33,610 nt of DNA from Bacillota bacterium. Its GTDB lineage: Bacteria; Bacillota; Dethiobacteria; Dethiobacterales; Dethiobacteraceae. Location of the stretch: NCBI GenBank assembly GCA_012800215.1, contig JAAZJT010000148.1, positions 1-33,610 on the forward strand, read 5' to 3'. How positions within the stretch are numbered: position 1 is the first letter of the stretch; the number at the start of each line of letters is the position of its first letter. Made by a program: the position numbers and the translations under genes. Positions 16,010 to 21,975 of this stretch are shown here, piece after piece. The notes under the pieces were generated by a model. The model had not been told where the DNA came from. It did not search any database and saw nothing but the letters and a program-made list of their open reading frames with translations.

Positions 16010-16711
16010 GTGGATTTATTGCAACCACTTTTTGACCTCTTGTTTCCGCCGCGCTGTCGTATTTGCCGCAGCTTTTTAAGAGGTGAGAAAGAAAAATTTT
16101 TATGCACTCGCTGTGCAGAATTAATTTTAAATCCGGCAGACTGCTGCAGATATTGCGGCTATCCTCTAGATAAGGAAAAAAAGTTTTGTGATTTTTGTGT
16201 CAGACAAAACTTTGCTTTTGCCGGCGTCTGTGCCGTCAGTCGTTATCACGGGCCTTTTAAAAAGGCAATTCAGCGCTTTAAATATACCGGTCACTTAGAA
16301 TTAGCATCTGTTTTTGGCAAATTATTAGCGCAGCAGGTAAGACAAAGAAACTGGCCACAGGTAGAAGTACTGGTGCCTATTCCCTTACACCCAAAAAAGC
16401 TCTGGCAGCGTGGTTATGATCAGTCGCAGTTATTAGCAGAAGCAATGGCACAGGAACTGAAAATACCGGGCCAAAACCTTTTAGAGCGCAAACGCTACAC
16501 AGTTAGTCAAACAGAATTGTCTGCAGGCGAGCGCTGGCAGAATATGAACAACGCCTTTACGGCGGTGGAGAAACAAGCTATGCCAAGCTGTGTACTGCTG
16601 GTGGATGATTTATTAACAACGGGAGCCACTGCACACTTTGCTGCCTTGGCTTTGCGCCGAGCAGGTGTGAAGGAAGTGTATCTTGCGGTTATTGCACGGG
16701 CAGTAAAATAG
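16010..16711 (+). CDS. comFC: ComF family phosphoribosyltransferase-like protein
   Basis: This 233-residue protein is of the ComF family. An N-terminal zinc-binding part has CRICRSF, LCTRC, CRYCGYP and CDFC cysteine pairs. A phosphoribosyltransferase-type domain follows, with VPIPLHPKKLWQRGYDQSQLLA and the PRPP-loop-like VLLVDDLLTTGAT. Homologues are needed for DNA uptake in natural transformation, but the biochemical activity is unclear. GTG 16010 has CAGGAGGATAAA in front. An in-frame TTG at 15989 lies within the recD2 end and lacks a ribosome site. It is probably in one operon with recD2. No other competence genes are in the window. Confidence 0.9.
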   Translation: MDLLQPLFDLLFPPRCRICRSFLRGEKEKFLCTRCAELILNPADCCRYCGYPLDKEKKFCDFCVRQNFAFAGVCAVSRYHGPFKKAIQRFKYTGHLELASVFGKLLAQQVRQRNWPQVEVLVPIPLHPKKLWQRGYDQSQLLAEAMAQELKIPGQNLLERKRYTVSQTELSAGERWQNMNNAFTAVEKQAMPSCVLLVDDLLTTGATAHFAALALRRAGVKEVYLAVIARAVK

Positions 16712-16743
16712 TTTATCTTTTTTGCGCTGTGGGACGGTTTAAG

Positions 16744-16772
16744 TTGACTTTGCCGGTGGAATGTGATACTTT
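16744..16772 (+). promoter_or_regulatory. Probable promoter of the cold-shock gene
   Basis: TTGACT (16744-16749) is followed 17 bases later by TACTTT (16767-16772); GATACT at 16765 is an alternative -10. The leader of about 50 bases contains a small hairpin, GCTAG (16774-16778) with CTAGC (16788-16792), which could matter for cold-dependent control. Confidence 0.55.
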
Positions 16773-16830
16773 ATGGCTAGTGTTAATGCCTAGCATCGAC
16801 ATAGTTTGATTAAATGCAGGAGGAATGTAA

Positions 16831-17028
16831 GTGTACGGTAAAGTTAAGTGGTTTAACCAAGAAAAAGGTTACGGGTTTATTGAGCGGGAAGATGGTGGCG
16901 ATGTATTCGTCCATTACTCCGCAATTCAACAAGAAGGCTTTAAAACCTTAGCTGAAGGTGAAGAAGTAGAATTCGACATCGTAGAAGGTACCCGCGGCCC
17001 ACAGGCGGCAAATGTTGTAAAAAAATAA
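16831..17028 (+). CDS. Cold-shock domain protein (CspA family)
   Basis: This is a 65-residue single cold-shock domain beginning [23 protein letters not shown]1 (KGYGFIE) and RNP2 (DVFVHYSAI) are intact, so it should bind single-stranded RNA and DNA as an RNA chaperone. The start is GTG 16831 behind AGGAGGAATGTAA. It is a single-gene unit with its own promoter and a strong terminator. The length is normal for the family. Confidence 0.96.
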   Translation: MYGKVKWFNQEKGYGFIEREDGGDVFVHYSAIQQEGFKTLAEGEEVEFDIVEGTRGPQAANVVKK

Positions 17029-17057
17029 CCTTTACGGTTGTTTAGCATATTGCCCAA

Positions 17058-17093
17058 AAAAACGCAAGTTCGCTTGCGTTTTTCTTTTTTTTT
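17058..17093 (+). terminator. Intrinsic terminator after cold-shock gene
   Basis: AAAAACGCAAG and CTTGCGTTTTT pair around a TTCG tetraloop (17069-17072), followed by a long T run to about 17093. Confidence 0.95.
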
Positions 17094-17119
17094 AACAAAT
17101 AACCTTTATAATTTGTTAA
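17092..17119. promoter_or_regulatory. Perfect 9-bp inverted repeat upstream of hpf
   Basis: TTAACAAAT (17092-17100) and ATTTGTTAA (17111-17119) are perfect inverted copies with a 10-base spacer. It overlaps the tail of the previous terminator and precedes a sigma-H-like promoter. It could be a repressor or activator site; the regulator is unknown. Confidence 0.4.
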
Positions 17120-17129
17120 TATTTCCTCT

Positions 17130-17157
17130 GAAGGATTTTTATTTAGCTAAATGGAAA
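17130..17157 (+). promoter_or_regulatory. Possible sigma-H promoter of hpf
   Basis: GAAGGATTT (17130-17138) matches the sigma-H -35 pattern RNAGGAWWW. After 12 bases ATGGAAA (17151-17157) matches six of seven positions of RNNGAAT. B. subtilis hpf (yvyD) is known to be under sigma-H and sigma-B, which makes the match credible. A TATAAT at 17164 has no -35 partner. Confidence 0.5.
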
Positions 17158-17245
17158 TATATATATAATTAAGAACTCCGTTCGCTAGGCTTTAAGTGTC
17201 ACAAGGAGTGGTAATTTTAATAAGCGAGAAGGAGCTGGTAAAAGA

Positions 17246-17782
17246 ATGAAACTGCTTGTGCGCGGTAGAAACATTGAGGTCACTGATGCGCTCAAAAACT
17301 ATGCGGAAAAGAAGCTAAGCAGAATTGACAAGTATTTTACTTTTGATGCAGAGGCTCAAGTGACTATGACCGTGGAGCGCGGCATCCATAAGGTAGAGGT
17401 TACTGCCGGTATAAACGGGATGATCTTACGGGCGGAAGAAGCAACGGAGGATATGTATGCATCAATTGATCAGGTAGTAGATAAACTTGAACGACAGCTG
17501 CGGAAATACAAAACAAGAATTAATCGCAAAGCACGTCAAAATGGCGGGTTAAAAATTAAAAACGACAATTTTGAGGAAAATAATGAGGAAGAGGATACTT
17601 TAGAAGTAGTTAAAAATAAAAGATTTCTAATAAAACCAATGGATGTTGAAGAAGCTATCTTACAAATGAATTTACTGGGCCACGACTTCTATGTTTTTGT
17701 TAATAGCGAACTCGCTGAAGTTAATGTGGTTTATCGCCGCAAAGACGGTAAGTATGGCTTGATTGAACCTACACTGGAGTAA
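17246..17782 (+). CDS. hpf: Long-form ribosome hibernation promoting factor
   Basis: This 178-residue protein has the RaiA/YfiA-like N-terminal domain (about 1-100, MKLLVRGRNIEVTDALKNYA) that binds in the 30S decoding region. An acidic linker (EENNEEEDT) follows. The C-terminal domain (about 125-178, DVEEAILQMNLLGHDFYVFVN to GLIEP) mediates 100S ribosome dimers. This long form is typical of Firmicutes. The start ATG 17246 has AGAAGGAGCTGGTAAAAGA. A sigma-H-like promoter and an inverted repeat lie upstream, and a terminator follows. Confidence 0.96.
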   Translation: MKLLVRGRNIEVTDALKNYAEKKLSRIDKYFTFDAEAQVTMTVERGIHKVEVTAGINGMILRAEEATEDMYASIDQVVDKLERQLRKYKTRINRKARQNGGLKIKNDNFEENNEEEDTLEVVKNKRFLIKPMDVEEAILQMNLLGHDFYVFVNSELAEVNVVYRRKDGKYGLIEPTLE

Positions 17783-17798
17783 ATAGTAAAGCCAAATT

Positions 17799-17826
17799 AA
17801 TAAGCCGGCGTCAGCCGGCTTATTTT
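17799..17826 (+). terminator. Intrinsic terminator after hpf
   Basis: AATAAGCCGGC (17799-17809) and GCCGGCTTATT (17814-17824) pair around GTCA, followed by a short T run. Confidence 0.92.
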
Positions 17827-17835
17827 TCGTTTGGC

Positions 17836-17915
17836 GTGTGCCAGGGGACGGTTCCTTGTCACACCTAAAAGACTGAGATGCGAGGGAGCGTGCCAGGAAA
17901 CCGTCCCCTGGCACG
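17836..17915. repeat. REP-like inverted repeat element
   Basis: This 80-base element has GTGCCAGGGGACGGTT at 17838-17853 and its inverse, AACCGTCCCCTGGCAC, at 17899-17914. Each arm also folds on itself: CGTGCCAGG (17889-17897) pairs with CCTGGCACG (17907-17915), and GTGTG (17836) pairs with CACAC (17860-17864). From memory, the GTGCCAGGGGACGGTTC core is widespread in clostridial genomes next to Y1 (IS200-like / RAYT) transposases. No transposase is in this window. It sits between hpf and the next gene. Confidence 0.8.
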
Positions 17916-18010
17916 TGATATGTAGCAAGGAAAAAAACTGTTTGCGCTGAAATAACAGCTGCGGTGTAAAGAATTTTGCTGTATGATAGAAATAAAGGTG
18001 GGGATAAAAA

Positions 18011-19111
18011 ATGGATGTAGTGATTTTTGAAGGTAATGAAACTAAAAGCCCTGTGGAAGAAATGCTGCTTGCTGTCCGGCATGCTGCACTGCGGGACAAC
18101 CTTGACAAACTAATAATGGTGCCGGAAATTAAGCGTATTATTCTTGCTACCAACAGAGAAGAGTTTCGTTCTTTTTCAGTACTGCCAAAGCTAATTGTGG
18201 AGGTTAATTCTATTCCTCCGTCAGATTTTCATTTTGGCAGTCAGCTGAGATCTTTAATTGAACGCTATCAAATTAAGACTGTACTTTGCATGGGTGGTGC
18301 TGCTGTTCCCTTAATGAAAGTAGAAGAGCTGCGTACACTTGTTCAGCAAGCGCTGGCAAAAGAAGGACGCTTTATTACCAATAATGTTCAGTCTGCTGAT
18401 ATTATTGCTTTTAATCCTGCAAATGTGCTGCACAATTTTGCAGTCCCGTCCACTGATAATGCCCTCGCACTACTCTTGCGCTATGATGTTAAATTTGAGC
18501 AGATTCTATTACCGGTAACTTTAGGCTCACAATTTGATATTGATACCCCTACTGATTTATTAATTTTAGCTGCTTCTCCTTTTGGCGGCAAACATTTGCG
18601 CCGAACATTGGACAACTTGGCGCTAGACACAGGAAATATTGAGCGGGTAAAAAATGTACTACGGGGAGCGTATAACGATCTGGCGCTAATTGGGAGGATT
18701 GGTGCGCCTGCTATTGAGAGACTGAATAAACATTTAAAAGTAAGGTTGCGTGTTTTTTCAGAGGAGCGGGGTATGAAGGCTTTAGGTCGCCTTGAGCGCA
18801 ATGAAGTTGTATCTTTGCTTGGTTTTTGGCTGGATCAAATTGGCCCTGACCGCTTTTTTGCCTACCTGGCACAGACTGTAAAGGCTGCACTGATTGACAC
18901 CAGGGTTCTTTTTGCACATCGTAAGATTTCACCTACGGATGCAGATCGTTTTTATTCAGACTTAGGGTTATATGAAAAAGTTGAAGATCCCTTTGTGCGT
19001 GATTTTACAAGGGCTGCCAAAGAATGTTCTATTCCAGTGGTTTTAGGAGGGCATTCTCTGGTTGCAGGCGGGGTTTTGGCTTTTATTGAGGAACTTTGCT
19101 GTCAAAAATAG
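18011..19111 (+). CDS. Hypothetical protein with possible NTP-transferase-like N-terminal half
   Basis: I do not recognise this 366-residue protein with certainty. The N-terminal half has alternating strands and helices (RIILATNREEF, TVLCMGGAAVPLM) and ends with QFDIDTPTDLLILA. That closely resembles the DIDTPEDL element of MobA/CofC-like nucleotidyltransferases. The usual N-terminal GGxSxRMG glycine loop is not seen, so activity is doubtful or the relation is distant. The C-terminal half is helical, with RIGAPAIERLNKHL and an ending VVLGGHSLVAGGVLAFIEEL. No signal peptide or membrane span is present. The start ATG 18011 follows AAAGGTGGGGATAAAAA. It stands alone downstream of the REP-like element. 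Confidence 0.75.
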   Translation: MDVVIFEGNETKSPVEEMLLAVRHAALRDNLDKLIMVPEIKRIILATNREEFRSFSVLPKLIVEVNSIPPSDFHFGSQLRSLIERYQIKTVLCMGGAAVPLMKVEELRTLVQQALAKEGRFITNNVQSADIIAFNPANVLHNFAVPSTDNALALLLRYDVKFEQILLPVTLGSQFDIDTPTDLLILAASPFGGKHLRRTLDNLALDTGNIERVKNVLRGAYNDLALIGRIGAPAIERLNKHLKVRLRVFSEERGMKALGRLERNEVVSLLGFWLDQIGPDRFFAYLAQTVKAALIDTRVLFAHRKISPTDADRFYSDLGLYEKVEDPFVRDFTRAAKECSIPVVLGGHSLVAGGVLAFIEELCCQK

Positions 19112-19234
19112 ACCTTTTCCTTTCTAAAGGAAGGATTTTAATGTGCTAGGTCGAAATAGGATAGGATCTATTGCAATATTTGGAATATTATTGAGCTCTT
19201 GGAAGAGCCTGTGAAAAGCAAAGGGGTGAATTTC

Positions 19235-19873
19235 TTGGCCGAAACACAAAAAGAAATTAACTTAATACAATGTGAAAAAATGATTAAGCAGATTCGTGAT
19301 GTTCTTTCTGTCAATATTGTATTAAGTGAGCAAAAAAAAATAGAAGAAATACATGTATTGGCTGAAGACACCCGTAATGCAAAGCAAATAGTGCGTGATA
19401 TTGAAACGCTTCTGCGGGTAGAATATGGCATTGATTTGGATCATAAAAAAATATCAGTGGTGCAGCTGCAGAAGGAACAACTAACAACAGGTAAAAGACT
19501 TAAATTCACAGGTATGAGCTATTCATTAAAAAAGAATCAACTGGAAGTTACGGTGGAATTAACCGGTGGCAATCGTACCTGCCAGGGGCATAGTTCCGGC
19601 ATAAATACTAAAAGGAATAGTTTACGTTTATTTGCAAAAGCCTCCATTGAGGCAATTAACCAGTTTTTAGAGCCTCATAATTTAATTACACTGGAAGATG
19701 TTGCTCAATTTACTCTCGGGAATCAAGATGTTATTTCAACAACGCTTATATTTTGCCGGGGGCTCTCTGAAGAGATACTTGTGGGGAGTGCTTTGGTGCG
19801 GCAAGACGACAAAGATGCTGTAGTACGGGCCACTTTGGCTGCAGTTAACAGAAGGGTACCAATGGAAATTTGA
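19235..19873 (+). CDS. Conserved hypothetical soluble protein, 212 residues
   Basis: The function is not recognised. The protein begins MAETQKEINLIQCEKMIKQI. It has an N-terminal alpha/beta unit ending EEIHVLAEDTRNAKQIVRDI, then EYGIDLDHKKISVVQL. A second unit rich in strands follows (LEVTVELTGGNRTCQG, VISTTLIFCRG, EILVGSALVRQDDKDAVVRATLAAVNR). The two halves may be related small domains. TTG 19235 is chosen because AAAGGGGTGA lies 6 bases ahead; in-frame starts at 19199 and 19211 add residues without a good ribosome site. No membrane span is present. The RNA-like element with the microprotein begins only 15 bases after its stop. Confidence 0.75.
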   Translation: MAETQKEINLIQCEKMIKQIRDVLSVNIVLSEQKKIEEIHVLAEDTRNAKQIVRDIETLLRVEYGIDLDHKKISVVQLQKEQLTTGKRLKFTGMSYSLKKNQLEVTVELTGGNRTCQGHSSGINTKRNSLRLFAKASIEAINQFLEPHNLITLEDVAQFTLGNQDVISTTLIFCRGLSEEILVGSALVRQDDKDAVVRATLAAVNRRVPMEI

Positions 19874-19977
19874 CATTAACTTTGTAATAAAAGGACCGAC
19901 ACTTCCCCAAGCGGAGCGGTTTGCCTGCCGTCTGATAGCGGATCACGGTGGAGATGACCGTAAAGGGGGACAAAGAA

Positions 19978-20055
19978 ATGGCAAAAGTTTTACGTGCTCT
20001 GGTAGCTTTGACAGCGCTCGTGCTTGCTGGTGGTGCTGCATACAAATGGGTATAA
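19978..20055 (+). CDS. 25-residue membrane microprotein
   Basis: This tiny frame encodes MAKVLRALVALTALVLAGGA followed by AYKWV. Basic residues at the N-terminus and one hydrophobic helix of about 18 residues suggest a single-span membrane peptide. The ribosome site AAAGGGGG sits 8 bases before ATG 19978. The gene lies within a long inverted repeat and ends 42 bases before the HD-GYP gene. It might be a leader peptide, a regulatory membrane peptide or a small toxin. The good ribosome site and hydrophobic pattern argue that it is translated. No family is recognised. Confidence 0.6.
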   Translation: MAKVLRALVALTALVLAGGAAYKWV

Positions 20056-20058
20056 AAT

Positions 20059-20077
20059 AGGACTGTCGGTCCTTTTT
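20059..20077 (+). terminator. Possible terminator or attenuator before HD-GYP gene
   Basis: AGGAC (20059-20063) and GTCCT (20069-20073) pair around TGTCG and lead into TTTT. The 5-bp stem alone is short; the long-range stem with 19889-19901 is the stronger partner. Either would end or attenuate transcription before 20098. Confidence 0.55.
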
Positions 20078-20097
20078 CTACATCAGGAGGAATCATA

Positions 20098-21345
20098 GTG
20101 TCATTCCAAAAAGAACCAGTAGCTAGTAAAATATATATTTTTCTAATAACTGCTGTGGCAATTGTATTTTTAAGATTTCACTCTCCTGATCAGCTAATGT
20201 TTTCCCAGGCTTATCTTTTTTTCATTTTATTACATATTTTTGTTGACCAATTAGATGTTCTGCTTCCTAAGGGTAGCAGTGCTGTTTCAGTCAGTTTTGC
20301 CGTTGACTTGGCATTAATTATTCTCTTTGGGCCAACAGCAGCAGCTTATGCCAGTTTGAGCACTTTGTTTAATATCCGGACTTTCAGGCATTTTCACCAG
20401 TCTTGGTATAAGATGCTGTTTAATGCTTCCCAGATGGCTTTAGCCACTGGGTTGGCGGGGCATACTTATATATTATCCGGCGGGCAAATTGGACAGGTTA
20501 ATCTGCCTTCAGATTTGCTGCCCATTATTGCCAGTACCCTTGTCTTCTTTTTCTTGAATACAACGATGGTTATGCTGGCTGTTTCCTTTTCTGAAAAAGT
20601 TTCTTTTATTGCTGTTTGGCTTACAAGCTTTAAATGGTCTGTGCCCAATTATTTATCTAACTGTCCCTTGGGTGTATTGATTGCAGCTGTTTATTTAAGT
20701 ATGGGCATTCCCGGCGTACTGCTGCTAATTTTGCCTTTAATGGTGGCGCGCCGCAGCTTTATCATGTATATGGATATGCGCAATCAGTACATCAGTACAA
20801 TTAAGGCTTTAACAAAAGCAATTGATGCCAAAGACCATTATACTCACGGGCATTCAGAACGTGTTGCCAGGTATGCGGTGCAAATTGCTGAAGAAATGGA
20901 TTTGCCGGCCGACTATATTGAAAATCTGGAATATTTAGCTTTAATGCATGATGTGGGCAAAATAGGAGTCCCGGAGCAGCTTCTCAATAAACCCGGCAGC
21001 CTGTCGAAAGAAGAATTTAAGCTAGTTAGAAATCATGCCGCCATTGGGGCTGAGATTATCAGCACTATCAAGTTTATTGGCGAACATGCCAATATTGTCA
21101 GGCATCATCATGAGCGTGTTGATGGCGGCGGCTACCCTGATGGTTTAAGAGGTGAAGAGATACCATTAGGTGCCAAAATTGTAGGGGTAGCAGATGCCTT
21201 TGACGCCATGACTTCTGAAAGGGTCTATCGCTCACCGTTGACAAGAGAGGAAGCAATAGACGAACTAAAGCGGTGCAGCGGCACTCAGTTTGACCCTAAA
21301 GTGGTACAAGCTTTTTTAAAAGTGCTGAAGCGTAGGGGGAATTAG
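20098..21345 (+). CDS. Membrane-bound HD-GYP domain phosphodiesterase
   Basis: This 415-residue protein has an N-terminal membrane sensor of roughly six to seven spans (about 10-215) and a C-terminal HD-GYP domain. The HD signature HDVGKIG begins at His284. Upstream is HSERVARYAVQIAEEM, and HHHERVDGGGYPDGLRG begins at His336. The GYP tripeptide and metal ligands are intact, so it should cleave cyclic di-GMP or a related dinucleotide. The start is GTG 20098 behind AGGAGGAATCATA. The DUF5317 gene begins on the base after its stop, so the two are translated together. The upstream RNA-like element may control it. Confidence 0.92.
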   Translation: MSFQKEPVASKIYIFLITAVAIVFLRFHSPDQLMFSQAYLFFILLHIFVDQLDVLLPKGSSAVSVSFAVDLALIILFGPTAAAYASLSTLFNIRTFRHFHQSWYKMLFNASQMALATGLAGHTYILSGGQIGQVNLPSDLLPIIASTLVFFFLNTTMVMLAVSFSEKVSFIAVWLTSFKWSVPNYLSNCPLGVLIAAVYLSMGIPGVLLLILPLMVARRSFIMYMDMRNQYISTIKALTKAIDAKDHYTHGHSERVARYAVQIAEEMDLPADYIENLEYLALMHDVGKIGVPEQLLNKPGSLSKEEFKLVRNHAAIGAEIISTIKFIGEHANIVRHHHERVDGGGYPDGLRGEEIPLGAKIVGVADAFDAMTSERVYRSPLTREEAIDELKRCSGTQFDPKVVQAFLKVLKRRGN

Positions 21346-21885
21346 ATGATTCCAGTCAGTATTATTCTGGCTGTGCTGATCGGCAAATTGCGTGGTGGCA
21401 GTCTGGCCAGATTACAAAACTTAGACATAAAGGCACTGCCTTTAATTTTGACCGCATTACTATTACGAGTGGCAGTAGGCAAATTGGCTGATTATGGTCT
21501 ATTGCTGCCTTGGCTGCAGGTGCTGGCATACTTAATCTTTTTCTATGCCCTGGTTTTAAATTATAAAATACCGGGATTAAAAATGTTTGCTTGCGGCTGC
21601 TTTTTGAATTTCCTGGCTATAATTGCCAATGGCGGTACCATGCCTGTTTCTGCCGCTGCCATTGCTTATTCCGGCGTTAATTATGGCGACCCCACCGGTG
21701 GGATGCATAGTTTACTTACTGATGAGACACGGCTTAGCTTTTTGGCAGATATTATTCCTTTAAGACCGCCTTATTTTCCGCTTGCCCAAGTTGTGAGCGT
21801 CGGTGATATTTTAATTATAGTTGGCATTTTCTATTTTATACAGCGTCAGATGCTCAACAAGGGAGACTTGCTTGTACTGGATTAG
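21346..21885 (+). CDS. DUF5317 membrane protein
   Basis: This 179-residue hydrophobic protein has about five membrane spans. The conserved NGGTMPVSAAAIAYSG and a following short polar loop (LLTDETRLSFLADIIPLRPPYFP) point to the DUF5317 family. ATG 21346 immediately follows the stop of the HD-GYP gene, a typical coupling. The function is unknown; the context suggests it works with the membrane sensor of the HD-GYP protein. A terminator follows. Confidence 0.8.
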   Translation: MIPVSIILAVLIGKLRGGSLARLQNLDIKALPLILTALLLRVAVGKLADYGLLLPWLQVLAYLIFFYALVLNYKIPGLKMFACGCFLNFLAIIANGGTMPVSAAAIAYSGVNYGDPTGGMHSLLTDETRLSFLADIIPLRPPYFPLAQVVSVGDILIIVGIFYFIQRQMLNKGDLLVLD

Positions 21886-21916
21886 AATTAATGATAAAAT
21901 AAATTTGGCTTCTGTG

Positions 21917-21947
21917 AAGGAACCGTAAGGTTCCTTTGTTGTCTTTT
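21917..21947 (+). terminator. Terminator before secA
   Basis: AAGGAACC (21917-21924) and GGTTCCTT (21929-21936) pair around GTAA, followed by TGTTGTCTTTT, an interrupted T run. Confidence 0.75.
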
Positions 21948-21975
21948 AGATAATGCTTGTAATGGAGGGTTTGCA

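Larger units (their letters stand above)
19889..20077 (+). ncRNA. Candidate structured RNA enclosing a microprotein gene
   Basis: A perfect 13-bp inverted repeat, AAAAGGACCGACA (19889-19901) and TGTCGGTCCTTTT (20064-20076), encloses 162 bases. Inside, TCCCC (19904-19908) can pair with GGGGA (19966-19970), covering the ribosome site of the microprotein, and ACGGT (19945-19949) can pair with ACCGT (19957-19961). At the 3' end, AGGAC (20059-20063) and GTCCT (20069-20073) can form a local hairpin followed by Ts. That hairpin excludes the long-range stem. I match it to no known riboswitch class. Confidence 0.5.

Noticed and set aside
19889-20097. c-di-GMP-I (GEMM) riboswitch ahead of the HD-GYP gene
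   Set aside because: Neither the GEMM core motifs nor its tetraloop-receptor sequence can be found; the fold by eye is different.
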